Source: JADGGV01 sp035715725
GTDB lineage: Bacteria; Gemmatimonadota; Gemmatimonadetes; Longimicrobiales; RSA9
DNA: 39,600 bases
Direction: 5' to 3'
Assembly: GCA_035715725.1 (NCBI GenBank)
Contig: DASTKT010000060.1
Coordinates: 1-39,600 of the forward strand
Part shown: piece after piece, positions 8,559-16,443 of the stretch
Position numbering within the stretch: the stretch's first letter is position 1
Layout of the letters: the number at the start of each line of letters is the position of its first letter
The notes under the pieces: model-generated
Seen by the model: the letters and a program-made list of their open reading frames with translations, nothing else
Told to the model about the DNA's origin: nothing
The model's database searches: none
Position numbers and translations under genes: made by a program

Positions 8559-8677
8559 GAACGGATAGGCCTCACACGGCGACACGGAGCACACGGAGGG
8601 GGAGGTTCGCGGGCGGTGTGCGGCGCCCGGAGTACGCACCTTTATTTCTTGATGTCATCACCGGCGTACGCACGGGG
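8559..8677 (+). repeat. Interspersed repeat, forward arm and core (copy A)
   Basis: It begins GAACGGATAGGCC, goes on with CACACGGCGACACGGAGCACACGGAGGGGG and continues through a non-CACGGAG core (GCCCGGAGTACGCACC, then a TTTATTTCTTGATGTCAT patch). Copy B at 14550-14666 aligns with it over about 115 bases, including that core, at roughly 70% by eye. The inverted arm at 8701-8748 closes the element. Confidence 0.65.
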
Positions 8678-8700
8678 CCGGCGGGTTCCCGGCGCTGCAG

Positions 8701-8748
8701 CCGTCCCTCCGTGCTCCCCGTGTCTCCGTGTGACACTTTTCCGTTCGA
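8701..8748 (-). repeat. Inverted arm of the copy A repeat element
   Basis: On the minus strand this reads TCGAACGGAAAAGTGTCACA and then CACGGAG-type units, which mirrors the start of copy A. With 8559-8677 it forms an element of about 190 bases with inverted arms. The remaining gap to 8860 also holds CTCCGCG-type units (about 8788-8826) and no gene. Confidence 0.62.
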
Positions 8749-8860
8749 GGACGCCGCGTACGCCCGCGCAGGCCGGGCAACCGCCGCGCTCCGCGTCTTT
8801 CCGTTCAGCTCCGCGCTCTCCGCGTGACCCCTCCCGGAGCTTGGAACGCCTGCGAACGCG

Positions 8861-10498
8861 CTAGCGCCGCGCGCCCGGCGGGAGCACGTCCGTCAGCGTC
8901 CGCAGGAACGCCACGAGCTGGTCTTCCTCGTGGTCCGTCAGCCCGAGCTTCCCCACCGTCGAATCCACGTTCACGCCCACCTCCGGCGCCGGCCAGCAGC
9001 GGACCTTCTCGCCGGGGTCGTTCTCGCCGCGGCAGCGCGGGAGCACGTCCCGCGTGTTGTAGAAGTGCACGATCTCCTTCAGGCTCTTGAAGTAGCCGTT
9101 GTGCGCGTACGGCCGGACGAAGCCGGGGCGCGGGCGCATGTCCACGTTGCGGAGCGTCGGGACCTGGAACGCGCCGTCGAAGCCGTCGGCCAGCCGCGCC
9201 CACTCGCGGTCCGGGTTCTGCTTCGAGCGGAGGAACCCGGCGACGCCGTGGTCGACGAACGCGGCGCCGTCGGGGTTCGGCGTGAAGCCGGCCGCGTTCG
9301 GCTTGTTCTCGCAGTAGAAGCGCAGCGCCGGGTTGCGCGGCACGCCGAGGTTGGCGGAGGTGAAGTCGGTGAAGAGCGGCGCGACGTTCGCGGCGTCCGC
9401 GGGGGAGACCGCGCCGCGCACGGGCGTGCCGGTGGGCGGCGCGGGCTGGACGGCGTCGGTCGTCGGCCGCGCCGCGGCCGCGATCGGCCGGGCGGCGGGC
9501 CCGGCCTGCGTCCCGTCGAGATGGCAAGCGTTGCATCTCGCCTTTCCGCGGAACAGCTCCCACCCGGCCTGCTCGTCCGCGGTGAGCACCTGCTGCGTCG
9601 GGTGCGCGAGCGCGGAGTCGAACTTCGAGGAGAACGGGCTGACCTCGGGCGACGCCTCGTACGACGCGATCGCCAGCGCCATGGCATCGTAGGTCGAGGA
9701 CGCGATCCCGCGCGACTTCGGGTCGAGGTGCACCGGGAACGGGTCGTTGGCCGGCGGCGGCCCCGGCGTCGAGCACACCTTCTCGACGTTCGCCGGCCAC
9801 GCGATGCCGAACGACTGCGCGCCCCATACCTTCTCGAACAGCGCACGGTAGGGGCGCCGCGACATCAGGTACACGACGCACGCCGGGTCCGCGAGCGCCA
9901 TCTCGAGCGGGTTCGTCGGCGGCCCCTGCGCCTGCTCCGCCGCCGGGTTGGCCAGCCGGACCCCCGTCGCCCGCATGTCCCAGAAGTTGCCGCCGTAGAA
10001 GTCCTTCTGTGTCCGGTTGTAGTGGAGGCGGGGCGAGAAGGCCGCGTAGGCGATGCTCTGCGGCTTGCGCGGGCTCACGAACTGGCCCGTCGAGTTCACG
10101 TAGGCGACGACCGTCCTGTTGATCGACTCGATGCCGCCCGTGAAGCCGGTCCGCGGGTCGTGGCACTCCACGCACGCCATGTTCCGGTCGACCGACAGCG
10201 TCTTGTCGTAGAGGAGCATCTTTCCGAGGAGCGTGACCTGCCCGGCCGGATCCGCGGTCGGCCGCGCCGCCTCGGCGACGGTCGCCGTGAAGATCGAGTC
10301 GATCTCCCGGCGCAGGCGGCGGGCGTCGGGATCCTGCGCCATGAGCGCGCGCAGGTCCACGTCCGACGAGCAGGTCGTCAGCCCGCGCGGGCGCGCCGCG
10401 GGCGGGCAGCCGAGCGCCGGGGCGGAGTGCGCGCCCAGGAGCGCCACCAGCAACGTCGCACCGATCCCGGCGAGCCGGGTGAGTCCCCGCGTGTCCAT
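8861..10498 (-). CDS. Di-haem cytochrome c peroxidase/MauG-like protein
   Basis: A 545-residue exported protein with a signal peptide (about residues 1-30) and two haem c sites: CVECH at 109-113 and CNACH at 322-326. The first follows KMLLYDKTLSVDRN, as is usual in the CcpA/MauG family, and the second follows AGWELFRGKAR. Other family marks are FTDFTSANLGVPRNP and the VPTLRNV...PYAHNGYFKSL region. It should act in the periplasm, either reducing peroxide or oxidising a partner protein or small molecule. At 545 residues it is longer than simple bacterial peroxidases (about 320-350), with an insert between the haem sites. ATG 10498 has GGAGG just upstream. It is isolated, with a repeat element behind it and speB in front, so the partner is not shown by context. 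Confidence 0.88.
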   Translation of the reverse strand: MDTRGLTRLAGIGATLLVALLGAHSAPALGCPPAARPRGLTTCSSDVDLRALMAQDPDARRLRREIDSIFTATVAEAARPTADPAGQVTLLGKMLLYDKTLSVDRNMACVECHDPRTGFTGGIESINRTVVAYVNSTGQFVSPRKPQSIAYAAFSPRLHYNRTQKDFYGGNFWDMRATGVRLANPAAEQAQGPPTNPLEMALADPACVVYLMSRRPYRALFEKVWGAQSFGIAWPANVEKVCSTPGPPPANDPFPVHLDPKSRGIASSTYDAMALAIASYEASPEVSPFSSKFDSALAHPTQQVLTADEQAGWELFRGKARCNACHLDGTQAGPAARPIAAAARPTTDAVQPAPPTGTPVRGAVSPADAANVAPLFTDFTSANLGVPRNPALRFYCENKPNAAGFTPNPDGAAFVDHGVAGFLRSKQNPDREWARLADGFDGAFQVPTLRNVDMRPRPGFVRPYAHNGYFKSLKEIVHFYNTRDVLPRCRGENDPGEKVRCWPAPEVGVNVDSTVGKLGLTDHEEDQLVAFLRTLTDVLPPGARR

Positions 10499-10649
10499 GG
10501 CCGTATCCTCCTTCGCTTCGCATCGGCGCCGGGCGAGCGCGGGCCCTCCAGCGCGCGACGACGCCGGGGTCCACGCTCCGCGACGGTGCAGCCGAAATTG
10601 CGGGAACCGCGGAGGAACGACCGTCGGACGATGGTCCCCTTGACGACGC

Positions 10650-10684
10650 GAGCAGCCCGGCCACCGACGGCGGCCGGGCTGCTC
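10650..10684. terminator. 13-bp hairpin downstream of speB
   Basis: GAGCAGCCCGGCC (10650-10662) and its exact inverse (10672-10684) form a 13-bp stem with a 9-base loop, about 60 bases past the end of speB and before the haem protein gene. There is no T-tract on either strand. Confidence 0.5.
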
Positions 10685-10742
10685 GAGGGGGGGCGCTCCG
10701 GCCGGGGCGGCGGGCCGGAGCGCTCGGGACCGCGGCGGCGGC

Positions 10743-11666
10743 TCAGCCGCCCGCGAAGTAGCGGTAGCCGATCATCTTGTAGACGAGCTTCGCGACGAGG
10801 AAATCCGGCGCGGCGAACCCCGGGATCGGCGCCAGCTCGACGACGTCCGCCGAGAGGACGTTGCGCTCGCGGAACACGCGGCGCAGCAGCTTGAGCACCG
10901 GGTACCAGGCCAGCCCGCCCGGCTCCGGCGTGCCGGTCGACGGCACGAGCGACGGGTCGAAGCCGTCCACGTCGAAGGAGATGTAGACGTCGTCGCCGAG
11001 ACGGGCGAGGACCTCGTCCATCCAGCCCTCGGAGTCGTGGATGTCGTCGGCGTAGAAGACGTGGATGTTGTCGGAGGCGCGCACGAGATCGCGCTCCTCC
11101 TTCGTGATCGCGCGGATCCCCACGGCGACGAGGTCGACCCGCTCGTGCACCCGGTGCATCACCGAGGCGTGCGAGAACTCCGAGCCCTCGTACTCCGGGC
11201 GCAGGTCGGTGTGGGCGTCGACCTGGAGCACCGAGAGCCGGCGCCCGTCGGCCGCGAGCCGGTCCGCCCAGGCCAGCACCGGCGCGCTGCTGATCGAGTG
11301 CTCGCCGCCCAACGTGACCACGAACTTGCCGGGGCCGGCATCGAGCACGGCGTCGTAGGCGGCGCGCAGCTCGGCCAGCGCGTCGGCGGGGCTGCCGTGC
11401 GTCAGGTGCAGCTCGGGGAGCGTGGCGATGCCGACCTCGTACGGCTCGCGGTCCAGCTCCTGGTCGTACAGCTCGATGTAGCGTGACGACTCGATGATCG
11501 CGCTCGGCCCCGCGCCCGTGCCGGCGCCGTAGCTCACGGTCGCCTCGTACGGCACCGGCAGGATCACCGCGCGCGCACGCTCGAAGTCGCTCGCGGCCTC
11601 GTCCAGCCCCAGGAAGTTGCGCGGCAGCTCCCAGCCGAGCCGCCGCAGCTTCTCCGGTACGCTCAT
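10743..11666 (-). CDS. speB: Agmatinase
   Basis: A 307-residue ureohydrolase that should cleave agmatine to putrescine and urea in the cytoplasm. The two-manganese site is visible as GGEHS, the VDAHTD block (with LSVLQVDAHTDLRPEYEGS) and SFDVDGFDPS. Length and motif order fit SpeB rather than the slightly different arginase signature, although formiminoglutamase or arginase-like activity cannot be fully excluded. ATG 11666 is preceded by GGAGGG about 10 bases away. It lies 95 bases downstream of arginine decarboxylase, in the same direction, so the two give the arginine-agmatine-putrescine route in one unit. Confidence 0.9.
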   Translation of the reverse strand: MSVPEKLRRLGWELPRNFLGLDEAASDFERARAVILPVPYEATVSYGAGTGAGPSAIIESSRYIELYDQELDREPYEVGIATLPELHLTHGSPADALAELRAAYDAVLDAGPGKFVVTLGGEHSISSAPVLAWADRLAADGRRLSVLQVDAHTDLRPEYEGSEFSHASVMHRVHERVDLVAVGIRAITKEERDLVRASDNIHVFYADDIHDSEGWMDEVLARLGDDVYISFDVDGFDPSLVPSTGTPEPGGLAWYPVLKLLRRVFRERNVLSADVVELAPIPGFAAPDFLVAKLVYKMIGYRYFAGG

Positions 11667-11761
11667 GATTCCGTTGCCCTCCGACCTGTAGATGGGGATC
11701 GGCCCGCGGCCGGGATGCCCCGCGTCACGACGGTTCGGCACATGGCCCTCCGCACGCGTGC

Positions 11762-13645
11762 TCAACCCTCGAGATACGTGTAACCCGCCAACCCGGCGAT
11801 GTAATCCGCGATGAACGCGTTCGCCTCGGCGCGGGTCAGGCCGGTGGCGTTCTGGACCTTGCGCCGGAACGTGGCGACCAGGTCCTGGGCGTTGAACTGC
11901 ACGTAGTTGAGCACCTCGGTGACGGTGTTGCCGTGCACCAGGTCGCCGACCTCGTAGCCGCTGGCGGTGCGGCGGATGTGCACGGCGTTCGTGTCGCCGA
12001 AGAGGTTGTGCAGGTCGCCGAGGATCTCCTGGTACGCGCCGGTCAGGAAGATGCCGAGGACGTAGGGCTCGTCGCGGTCGAACGCGTGCAGCTCGAGGCT
12101 CGACTTCGGGCGCCGCCAGCCGACGAACGTGTCGATCTTGCCGTCGGAGTCGCACGTCACGTCCTGCAGCGTGCCGTGGCGCGTCGGCTCCTCGTCCAGC
12201 CGGTGGATCGGCATGATCGGGAAGAGCTGGTCGATCGCCCAGTGGTCCGGCAGCGACTGGAACACGGAGAAGTTGCAGAAATAGCGGTCGACGAGCTGCG
12301 CCTTGAGGTCCGGGAGGATGTCGCCGTACTCCTCCGGGTCCTGCGCCGCCAACCGCGCCACGCGGTTCATGATGGCGAGGACGATGCGCTCGGCCTGGGC
12401 ACGCTCGCGCAGCGAGAGCGTGCCGCTGTTGAAGTGGATCTGGACCTGCTCCTTCGAGAACGTCGTGTCGTGGTAGACCTCGCGCAGGCTGCGCTCGTCG
12501 ATCTCGCGGTACGTCGCCTCCAGGTCGTGGAGGAGCGAGTGCGCCTCCTCCGGGATCTCGCCCGGCGCCTCCACGATCTGCGTCTCCAGGTCGATGACGT
12601 TCACCAGCAGCAGCGCGTGATGCGCGGTCAGCGCGCGCCCCGACTCGCTGATGATGTGCGGCATCGGCTGGTCGTTCTCGCGGCACGCCTCCGCCAGCGA
12701 GTAGACGATGTCGTTCGCGTACTCCTGGATCGAGTAGTTGACGCTCGCCGACGCCGTCGAGCGCGAGCCCTCGTAGTCGACGCCCAGCCCGCCGCCCACG
12801 TCCACGTACTCGACGTTCACGCCCAGCGAGCGCAGCTCGACGTAGAAGCGGGCCACCTCCGTCATGGCCTGCTTGATGTTGCGGATGTCCGGGATCTGCG
12901 AGCCGAGGTGGACGTGCACCATCTTGAGCAGGTCCAGCCGCCCCGCCGACTCCAGCTTGTCCAGCACGCGGACCAGCTCCGAGGCGTTCAGCCCGAACTT
13001 GCTCTTCTCGCCGGCCGTCTCCGACCACCGCCCCGAGCCCGTCGCCGACAGCTTGATGCGCACGCCCGCCGTCGGCGTCACGCCCATCTCCTCCGCCACC
13101 CGCAGCAGCGTGTCCACCTCACCGTTCTTCTCGATGACGATCAGCACGGTGTGGCCGAGCTTCTGCCCCATCAGCGCGAGCCGCAGGAACTCCTCGTCCT
13201 TGTAGCCGTTGCAGATGATCAGGTGGTCCGTCCGCTCCGTCAGCGCCAGCACCGCCTGGAGCTCCGGCTTGCTCCCCACCTCCAGCCCGACCCCGAACCG
13301 CTCGCCGAACGCGACGATCTCCTCCAGCACGTGCCGCTGCTGGTTCACCTTGATCGGGTAGACCGTGGTGTAGCGGCCCTCGTACTCGAACTCGCGGATC
13401 GCGTTGTGGAACCGGTCCGTCAACGTCTCGATGCGGGTCCGCAGGATGTCGGAGAAGCGCAGCAGCAGCGGTAAGCCGACGCCCTGAGCCGCCAGGTCCA
13501 TCGCCAGCTCGAAGAGGTCGATGCCGTCGCGCGGATCCTTGGTCGGATGGACCGTGACGTGGCCCCTCTCGTTGATCCCGAAGTACCCGATCCCCCCCCC
13601 ATCCACGTTGTACAACCGCTTCGCGTCGTCCAGCGTCCAGTTCAT
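11762..13645 (-). CDS. speA: Biosynthetic arginine decarboxylase
   Basis: A 627-residue PLP enzyme of the alanine-racemase-fold group IV decarboxylases, converting arginine to agmatine. The PLP lysine is K99 in VYPIKVNQQRHV. Further family marks are GLEVGSKPEL, ICNGYKDEEFLRLA, KMVHVHLGSQIPDI, YVDVGGGLGVDYEGS and, near the end, the GAYQEILGDLHNLFGDT block with its Asp-rich substrate site. The length matches SpeA (about 630-660). A TAATAT -10-like box lies on the minus strand at 13694-13699, about 50 bases upstream. Codons 15-18 contain a run of nine G (plus-strand C at 13592-13600) encoding Gly-Gly-Gly, so slippage there would knock out the gene. Partner speB follows. Confidence 0.93.
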   Translation of the reverse strand: MNWTLDDAKRLYNVDGGGIGYFGINERGHVTVHPTKDPRDGIDLFELAMDLAAQGVGLPLLLRFSDILRTRIETLTDRFHNAIREFEYEGRYTTVYPIKVNQQRHVLEEIVAFGERFGVGLEVGSKPELQAVLALTERTDHLIICNGYKDEEFLRLALMGQKLGHTVLIVIEKNGEVDTLLRVAEEMGVTPTAGVRIKLSATGSGRWSETAGEKSKFGLNASELVRVLDKLESAGRLDLLKMVHVHLGSQIPDIRNIKQAMTEVARFYVELRSLGVNVEYVDVGGGLGVDYEGSRSTASASVNYSIQEYANDIVYSLAEACRENDQPMPHIISESGRALTAHHALLLVNVIDLETQIVEAPGEIPEEAHSLLHDLEATYREIDERSLREVYHDTTFSKEQVQIHFNSGTLSLRERAQAERIVLAIMNRVARLAAQDPEEYGDILPDLKAQLVDRYFCNFSVFQSLPDHWAIDQLFPIMPIHRLDEEPTRHGTLQDVTCDSDGKIDTFVGWRRPKSSLELHAFDRDEPYVLGIFLTGAYQEILGDLHNLFGDTNAVHIRRTASGYEVGDLVHGNTVTEVLNYVQFNAQDLVATFRRKVQNATGLTRAEANAFIADYIAGLAGYTYLEG

Positions 13646-13852
13646 CTCCGCCGTGCTTCCGAGGTTCGTGTGCCAGTGTGCCGGGAACGCGGGATATTAG
13701 CCGCGGGGCGACCCGGGGGAAAGCACGCGCCCGGCCGATGACGCCCCCAGCCGCGCGCGCCCGGCTCCCTTGGACCGGGCCGCGGCGGCAGCACCCCGCC
13801 GGGCGGGCGCTCGGCGCGCGGCCGGGCGGCGCGCCGAGCGCGGCCGGACACG
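13646..13852. other. Gap between speA and the Fur gene
   Basis: No gene is supported. It contains the upstream region of speA (with the minus-strand TAATAT at 13694-13699) and a perfect 11-bp hairpin, GCTCGGCGCGC (13809-13819) with its inverse (13829-13839). The Fur-gene terminator begins at 13853. Confidence 0.5.
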
Positions 13853-13885
13853 AAAAAGGCCCGGCCACCCTGGGGTGCCCGGGCC
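13853..13885 (-). terminator. Intrinsic terminator of the Fur-family gene
   Basis: On the minus strand a GC-rich stem (GGCCCGG, one mismatch, CACCC paired with GGGTG and CCGGGCC) is followed directly by TTTTT and lies about 20 bases past the stop. This is the clearest rho-independent terminator in the window. Confidence 0.85.
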
Positions 13886-13905
13886 CGTGCCGCGCCGCGT
13901 CGCCC

Positions 13906-14385
13906 TCAGATCGTCTCGATCGGGCAGGTCAGCCCCTCCCACTCCAGCGTCCGGCCCGCCGCCTGGCAGCCCGCGCACAGCCCGTAGATCTCCAGCCGGT
14001 AGCGCGCCGGCTGGAAGCCCACCCGCCGCGCCGCCTCCTCCTGCATCCGCGCCAGCTCCGCGCTCTCCAGCTTCGACACCTTCCCGCACTCCGTGCAGAT
14101 CAGGTGCTCGTGCATCGGCGACTGCCCGAACAGGTGCTCGTACCGCTTGAACCCTTCCCCGAAGTCGCGCTCCGCCACCAGCCCGCTCTTCACCAGCATC
14201 TCCAGCGTGCGGTAGATCGTCGCCTTGCCGATCCGCTCGCCCCGCTGGCGCAGCTCCGCCTCGATCTCCTCCACCGACAGATGCTCGTCGCTCGCGAAGA
14301 CGGCTTCCGCCACCGCCTCCCGCTGCTGCGTGATCGGCAATCCCTGGTCGCGCAGGAACCGGCGGAAGAGATGAATGTACGCCAT
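13906..14385 (-). CDS. Fur-family metal-dependent repressor
   Basis: A 159-residue DNA-binding regulator. The N-terminal winged helix shows QREAVAEAVFASDEHLSVEEI and GKATIYRTLEMLVKSGLV. The C-terminal dimer domain has the hinge MHEHLICTECGK and a second pair GLCAGC, which together give the structural zinc site of Fur and Zur proteins. A strong Fur box lies 25 bases upstream, so ferric or zinc uptake control with self-repression is likely. Fur is favoured over Zur because of the box sequence, but the metal cannot be proven. ATG 14385 has GGGAGG close upstream. The gene is followed by its own terminator, so it is transcribed alone. Confidence 0.9.
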   Translation of the reverse strand: MAYIHLFRRFLRDQGLPITQQREAVAEAVFASDEHLSVEEIEAELRQRGERIGKATIYRTLEMLVKSGLVAERDFGEGFKRYEHLFGQSPMHEHLICTECGKVSKLESAELARMQEEAARRVGFQPARYRLEIYGLCAGCQAAGRTLEWEGLTCPIETI

Positions 14386-14409
14386 GCGCTGCCTCCCGGG
14401 CGGGCTAGA

Positions 14410-14424
14410 TGAGAATGATTATTA
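14410..14424. promoter_or_regulatory. Fur box in the promoter of the Fur-family gene
   Basis: TGAGAATGATTATTA matches the 7-1-7 Fur box TGATAATNATTATCA at 12 of the 14 fixed positions. It is an island of A/T in very GC-rich DNA and lies 25 bases before the start codon, where it would overlap the promoter and cause autoregulation. Confidence 0.78.
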
Positions 14425-14549
14425 ATAGCAAGGATCGCGGCGGAGCGCAACGGGGTGGGAGGGTGCGAAGGCATGCGAGCACGCGGAGGAGGCGGAGAGA
14501 TGCGATGCGCGCGTGCTGCGCCGGGGTCGGGGGCGTTTGCTTCGTTCTT

Positions 14550-14666
14550 GAACGGAAAAGTGTCGCACGGAGACACGGCGGCGCGGAGGGGGAGTCCGGG
14601 GGCGGCGGCGGGTGCCCGGGGTACGAACCTTCTTCTGTTGGGGTCATTCCGGGCGTCCGAGGGGGC
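14550..14666 (+). repeat. Interspersed repeat, copy B
   Basis: It begins GAACGGAAAAGTGTCGCA, then ACGGAGACACGG and GCGGAGGGGG, and then the shared core GCCCGGGGTACGAACC followed by a CTTCTTCTG patch and GGGTCATTCCGG. It aligns with copy A (8559) over its whole length. The rest of this gap (14425-14549) holds only further short CGGAGGAGGCGGAG-type repeats. Confidence 0.65.
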
Positions 14667-14735
14667 GCGGGGTGGGGCCGTGAATGCATGTGTGATGCGT
14701 TCCCCGGCCGGCTGCGGGTGCCCGGCTCCGTGGCT

Positions 14736-14766
14736 CCTCCGTTCACTTCGTGGCTGCGTGTGAGAC
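14736..14766 (-). repeat. Inverted arm of the copy B repeat element
   Basis: On the minus strand this reads GTCTCACACGCAGCCACGAA and then GTGAACGGAGG, a degraded relative of the CACGGAG arm. With 14550-14666 it makes an element of about 215 bases in the same arrangement as copy A. Confidence 0.45.
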
Positions 14767-14804
14767 TAGATGGACCCGCGGCCGCCCGCGACGGCAGACT
14801 CGCA

Positions 14805-15218
14805 CTACTCCTCGAGCGCGGTCAGCCCCTGGGCCCACCGGTCCTCCGACCCCTCGACGCGGAGGTGCTTCGGCGCGGCGTCGGCGGGTTCGTCGAGCCG
14901 GCGGAGCACGCCCTCGACGAGGCGCGGGATGCGGTCGGCGGGGGCGGTGCCGTGCTCGGTGAGCTCCTCCTGGACGGCGGGCTGGCCCTTGGCGTCCTGG
15001 CTGACGGAGTAGCGGGCGGTGAGGACGCGGCGGCGCCCGGGGTCTTCGGCGAAGGCGGAGACGACGACGACGGTGCTCTCGGCCGGCCCGAGGCGGCGGG
15101 GCGGGAAGAGCCAGAGCTCGTCGATGGAGGCGATCGGGATGGCGCGGGCGAGCGCCTCGAGGAGGGAGGCGGGGGTGGGTCCCGGCTGGGGGCCGGGGGG
15201 CCCGGCGGCGTGGCTCAC
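14805..15218 (-). CDS. Conserved-looking protein of unknown function, coupled to the cyclodeaminase-like gene
   Basis: A 137-residue soluble protein that I do not recognise. Features are a Pro/Gly-rich start, the central stretch IDELWLFPPRRLGPAESTVV with a following beta strand (VVVSAFA), RRRVLTARYSV, and an acidic helical C-terminus. The start is GTG 15218, which overlaps the stop of the upstream gene (GTGA at 15215-15218). This tight coupling suggests it works with the cyclodeaminase-like enzyme, perhaps as a small regulatory or accessory subunit. That role is inferred from position only. Confidence 0.7.
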   Translation of the reverse strand: MSHAAGPPGPQPGPTPASLLEALARAIPIASIDELWLFPPRRLGPAESTVVVVSAFAEDPGRRRVLTARYSVSQDAKGQPAVQEELTEHGTAPADRIPRLVEGVLRRLDEPADAAPKHLRVEGSEDRWAQGLTALEE

Positions 15219-16333
15219 GCGCCGGCCCGGCTCGGCTCCGCGGCGGGCTCGAGCTGCTCGACGAAGTAGCGGAGCACGTGGAGGAAGTCCTGGGCGTTGG
15301 TGATGACGCCGAAGGCCTGGTGGGTGCCGCGGTCCTTGAGCTTGCTGACGACGAACTCGGACGAGTCGACGGCGATGGTGGGGATCGGCCGGGGCGTTCC
15401 GCTCTCGTCCAGCGTGTACGCCGGGAGCATGTTGCCGAAGGCGATGGAGTGGAGCGCGGTGGCGATCATGATGGCGGCGCTGGCGCGCTCGGCGTGGGCG
15501 CGCATGATCTCCTGGGCGCGGACGACGTCGTTGATGGTGTCGGGGAGGGGGCCGTCGTCGCGGATCGAGCCGGCGAGGACGAAGGGCACGCCGTGGGTGA
15601 CGCAGGCGTGCATGATCCCCTCGGTGAGGATCCCCTTCTCGACGGCGGCGGCGATGGAGCCGGCGGCGCGGATCTGGTTGATGGCGCGCATGTGGAAGGC
15701 GTGGCCGCCGGAGACGGGGCGGCCGGTGCGGTCCATGCCGAGGGTGGTGCCGAGGAGCGCCTGCTCGATGTCGTGGACGGCGACGGCGTTGCCGCCGAGG
15801 AGCGCGCCGACGTAGCCGTGCTCGATGAACCAGGTGAGGACGTTGCGGCCGCGGGAGTGGAGGACGGCGGGCCCGACGACCCAGACGATGTGGCCGCCGC
15901 GATCGCGCTCCTCGCGGAGCGTCTCCGCCATCTCCTGGTAGTTCACGGGCTTCTCGCGGCTGACCGCGGAGCTCATGAACTGGAACTCGCCCTCCGTCCC
16001 CTCCCCGGCGCCCCCCAGGAAGCCGGCGGCGTTGACCAGGATGCCTTCGCTGCCGTCCTCGGCGTAGCCGACGGCGACGGGCTGGCCGGCCTCGACGTAG
16101 CGGCCCTCCAGGACGCGCGGCGTGCCGTCCGCCTCGAGCACGATGGCGGCGTCCATGCGCGGCGTGCGCGGCAGGTGCCACTCGCCGGCCACCTTCACGT
16201 AGGTCGGCAGGTTCGTGGTCGAGAAGAAGCCCTCGGGGAGCACGCCGTACGCGGGCGCGGCGACGAAGCGCGCGTCAGGGGCGCGGATGAGCTCGGGCCG
16301 GGTGAAGTCCGGCGCGCTGTATTCGGTCGGCAT
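15215..16333 (-). CDS. Archaeal-type ornithine cyclodeaminase-like protein (TIGR00300, LOR/SDH domain)
   Basis: A 372-residue protein resembling the TIGR00300/LOR-SDH family. Typical blocks are GGNAVAVHDIEQALLGTTLG, GHAFHMRAINQIRAAGSIA, GILTEGIMHACVTHGVPFVL, AGSIRDDGPLPDTINDVV and LHSIAFGNMLPAYT. Characterised members, from archaea and the C-terminal part of cyanobacterial ArgZ/AgrE, convert ornithine to proline with NAD; others are annotated as saccharopine-dehydrogenase-like. The guanidine-hydrolase N-domain of ArgZ is absent. Lying near speA and speB, it fits arginine/ornithine use. ATG 16333 begins just before the conserved N-terminal region. It is followed with a 4-base overlap by an unknown gene. 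Confidence 0.75.
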   Translation of the reverse strand: MPTEYSAPDFTRPELIRAPDARFVAAPAYGVLPEGFFSTTNLPTYVKVAGEWHLPRTPRMDAAIVLEADGTPRVLEGRYVEAGQPVAVGYAEDGSEGILVNAAGFLGGAGEGTEGEFQFMSSAVSREKPVNYQEMAETLREERDRGGHIVWVVGPAVLHSRGRNVLTWFIEHGYVGALLGGNAVAVHDIEQALLGTTLGMDRTGRPVSGGHAFHMRAINQIRAAGSIAAAVEKGILTEGIMHACVTHGVPFVLAGSIRDDGPLPDTINDVVRAQEIMRAHAERASAAIMIATALHSIAFGNMLPAYTLDESGTPRPIPTIAVDSSEFVVSKLKDRGTHQAFGVITNAQDFLHVLRYFVEQLEPAAEPSRAGA

Positions 16334-16421
16334 ATGCCTGGTGGTGTCTTCCGTCGGGACGGACGTCGTGTCGTCGGGCGCGTGGCGACGCGCGCCCGGC
16401 CGCGCTCCGGGCGTCCGCTCC

Positions 16422-16437
16422 GGCGCGCCGGCGCGCC
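16422..16437. repeat. Two abutting GGCGCGCC palindromes
   Basis: GGCGCGCCGGCGCGCC lies five bases past the end of the NrnA-like gene. The segment is itself a perfect inverted repeat and may form a short hairpin that ends or slows transcription from the minus strand. Confidence 0.4.
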
Positions 16438-16443
16438 CTGAAA

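Noticed and set aside
8501..8827. Short plus-strand ORF in the repeat gap after the phosphodiesterase
   Set aside because: Translation is of the repeat itself and similar shadow peptides arise at the other repeat copies.
16422..16437. Operator for a regulator at the double GGCGCGCC palindrome
   Set aside because: No regulator gene nearby and it lies just after a gene end; a terminator-like hairpin is the simpler reading.
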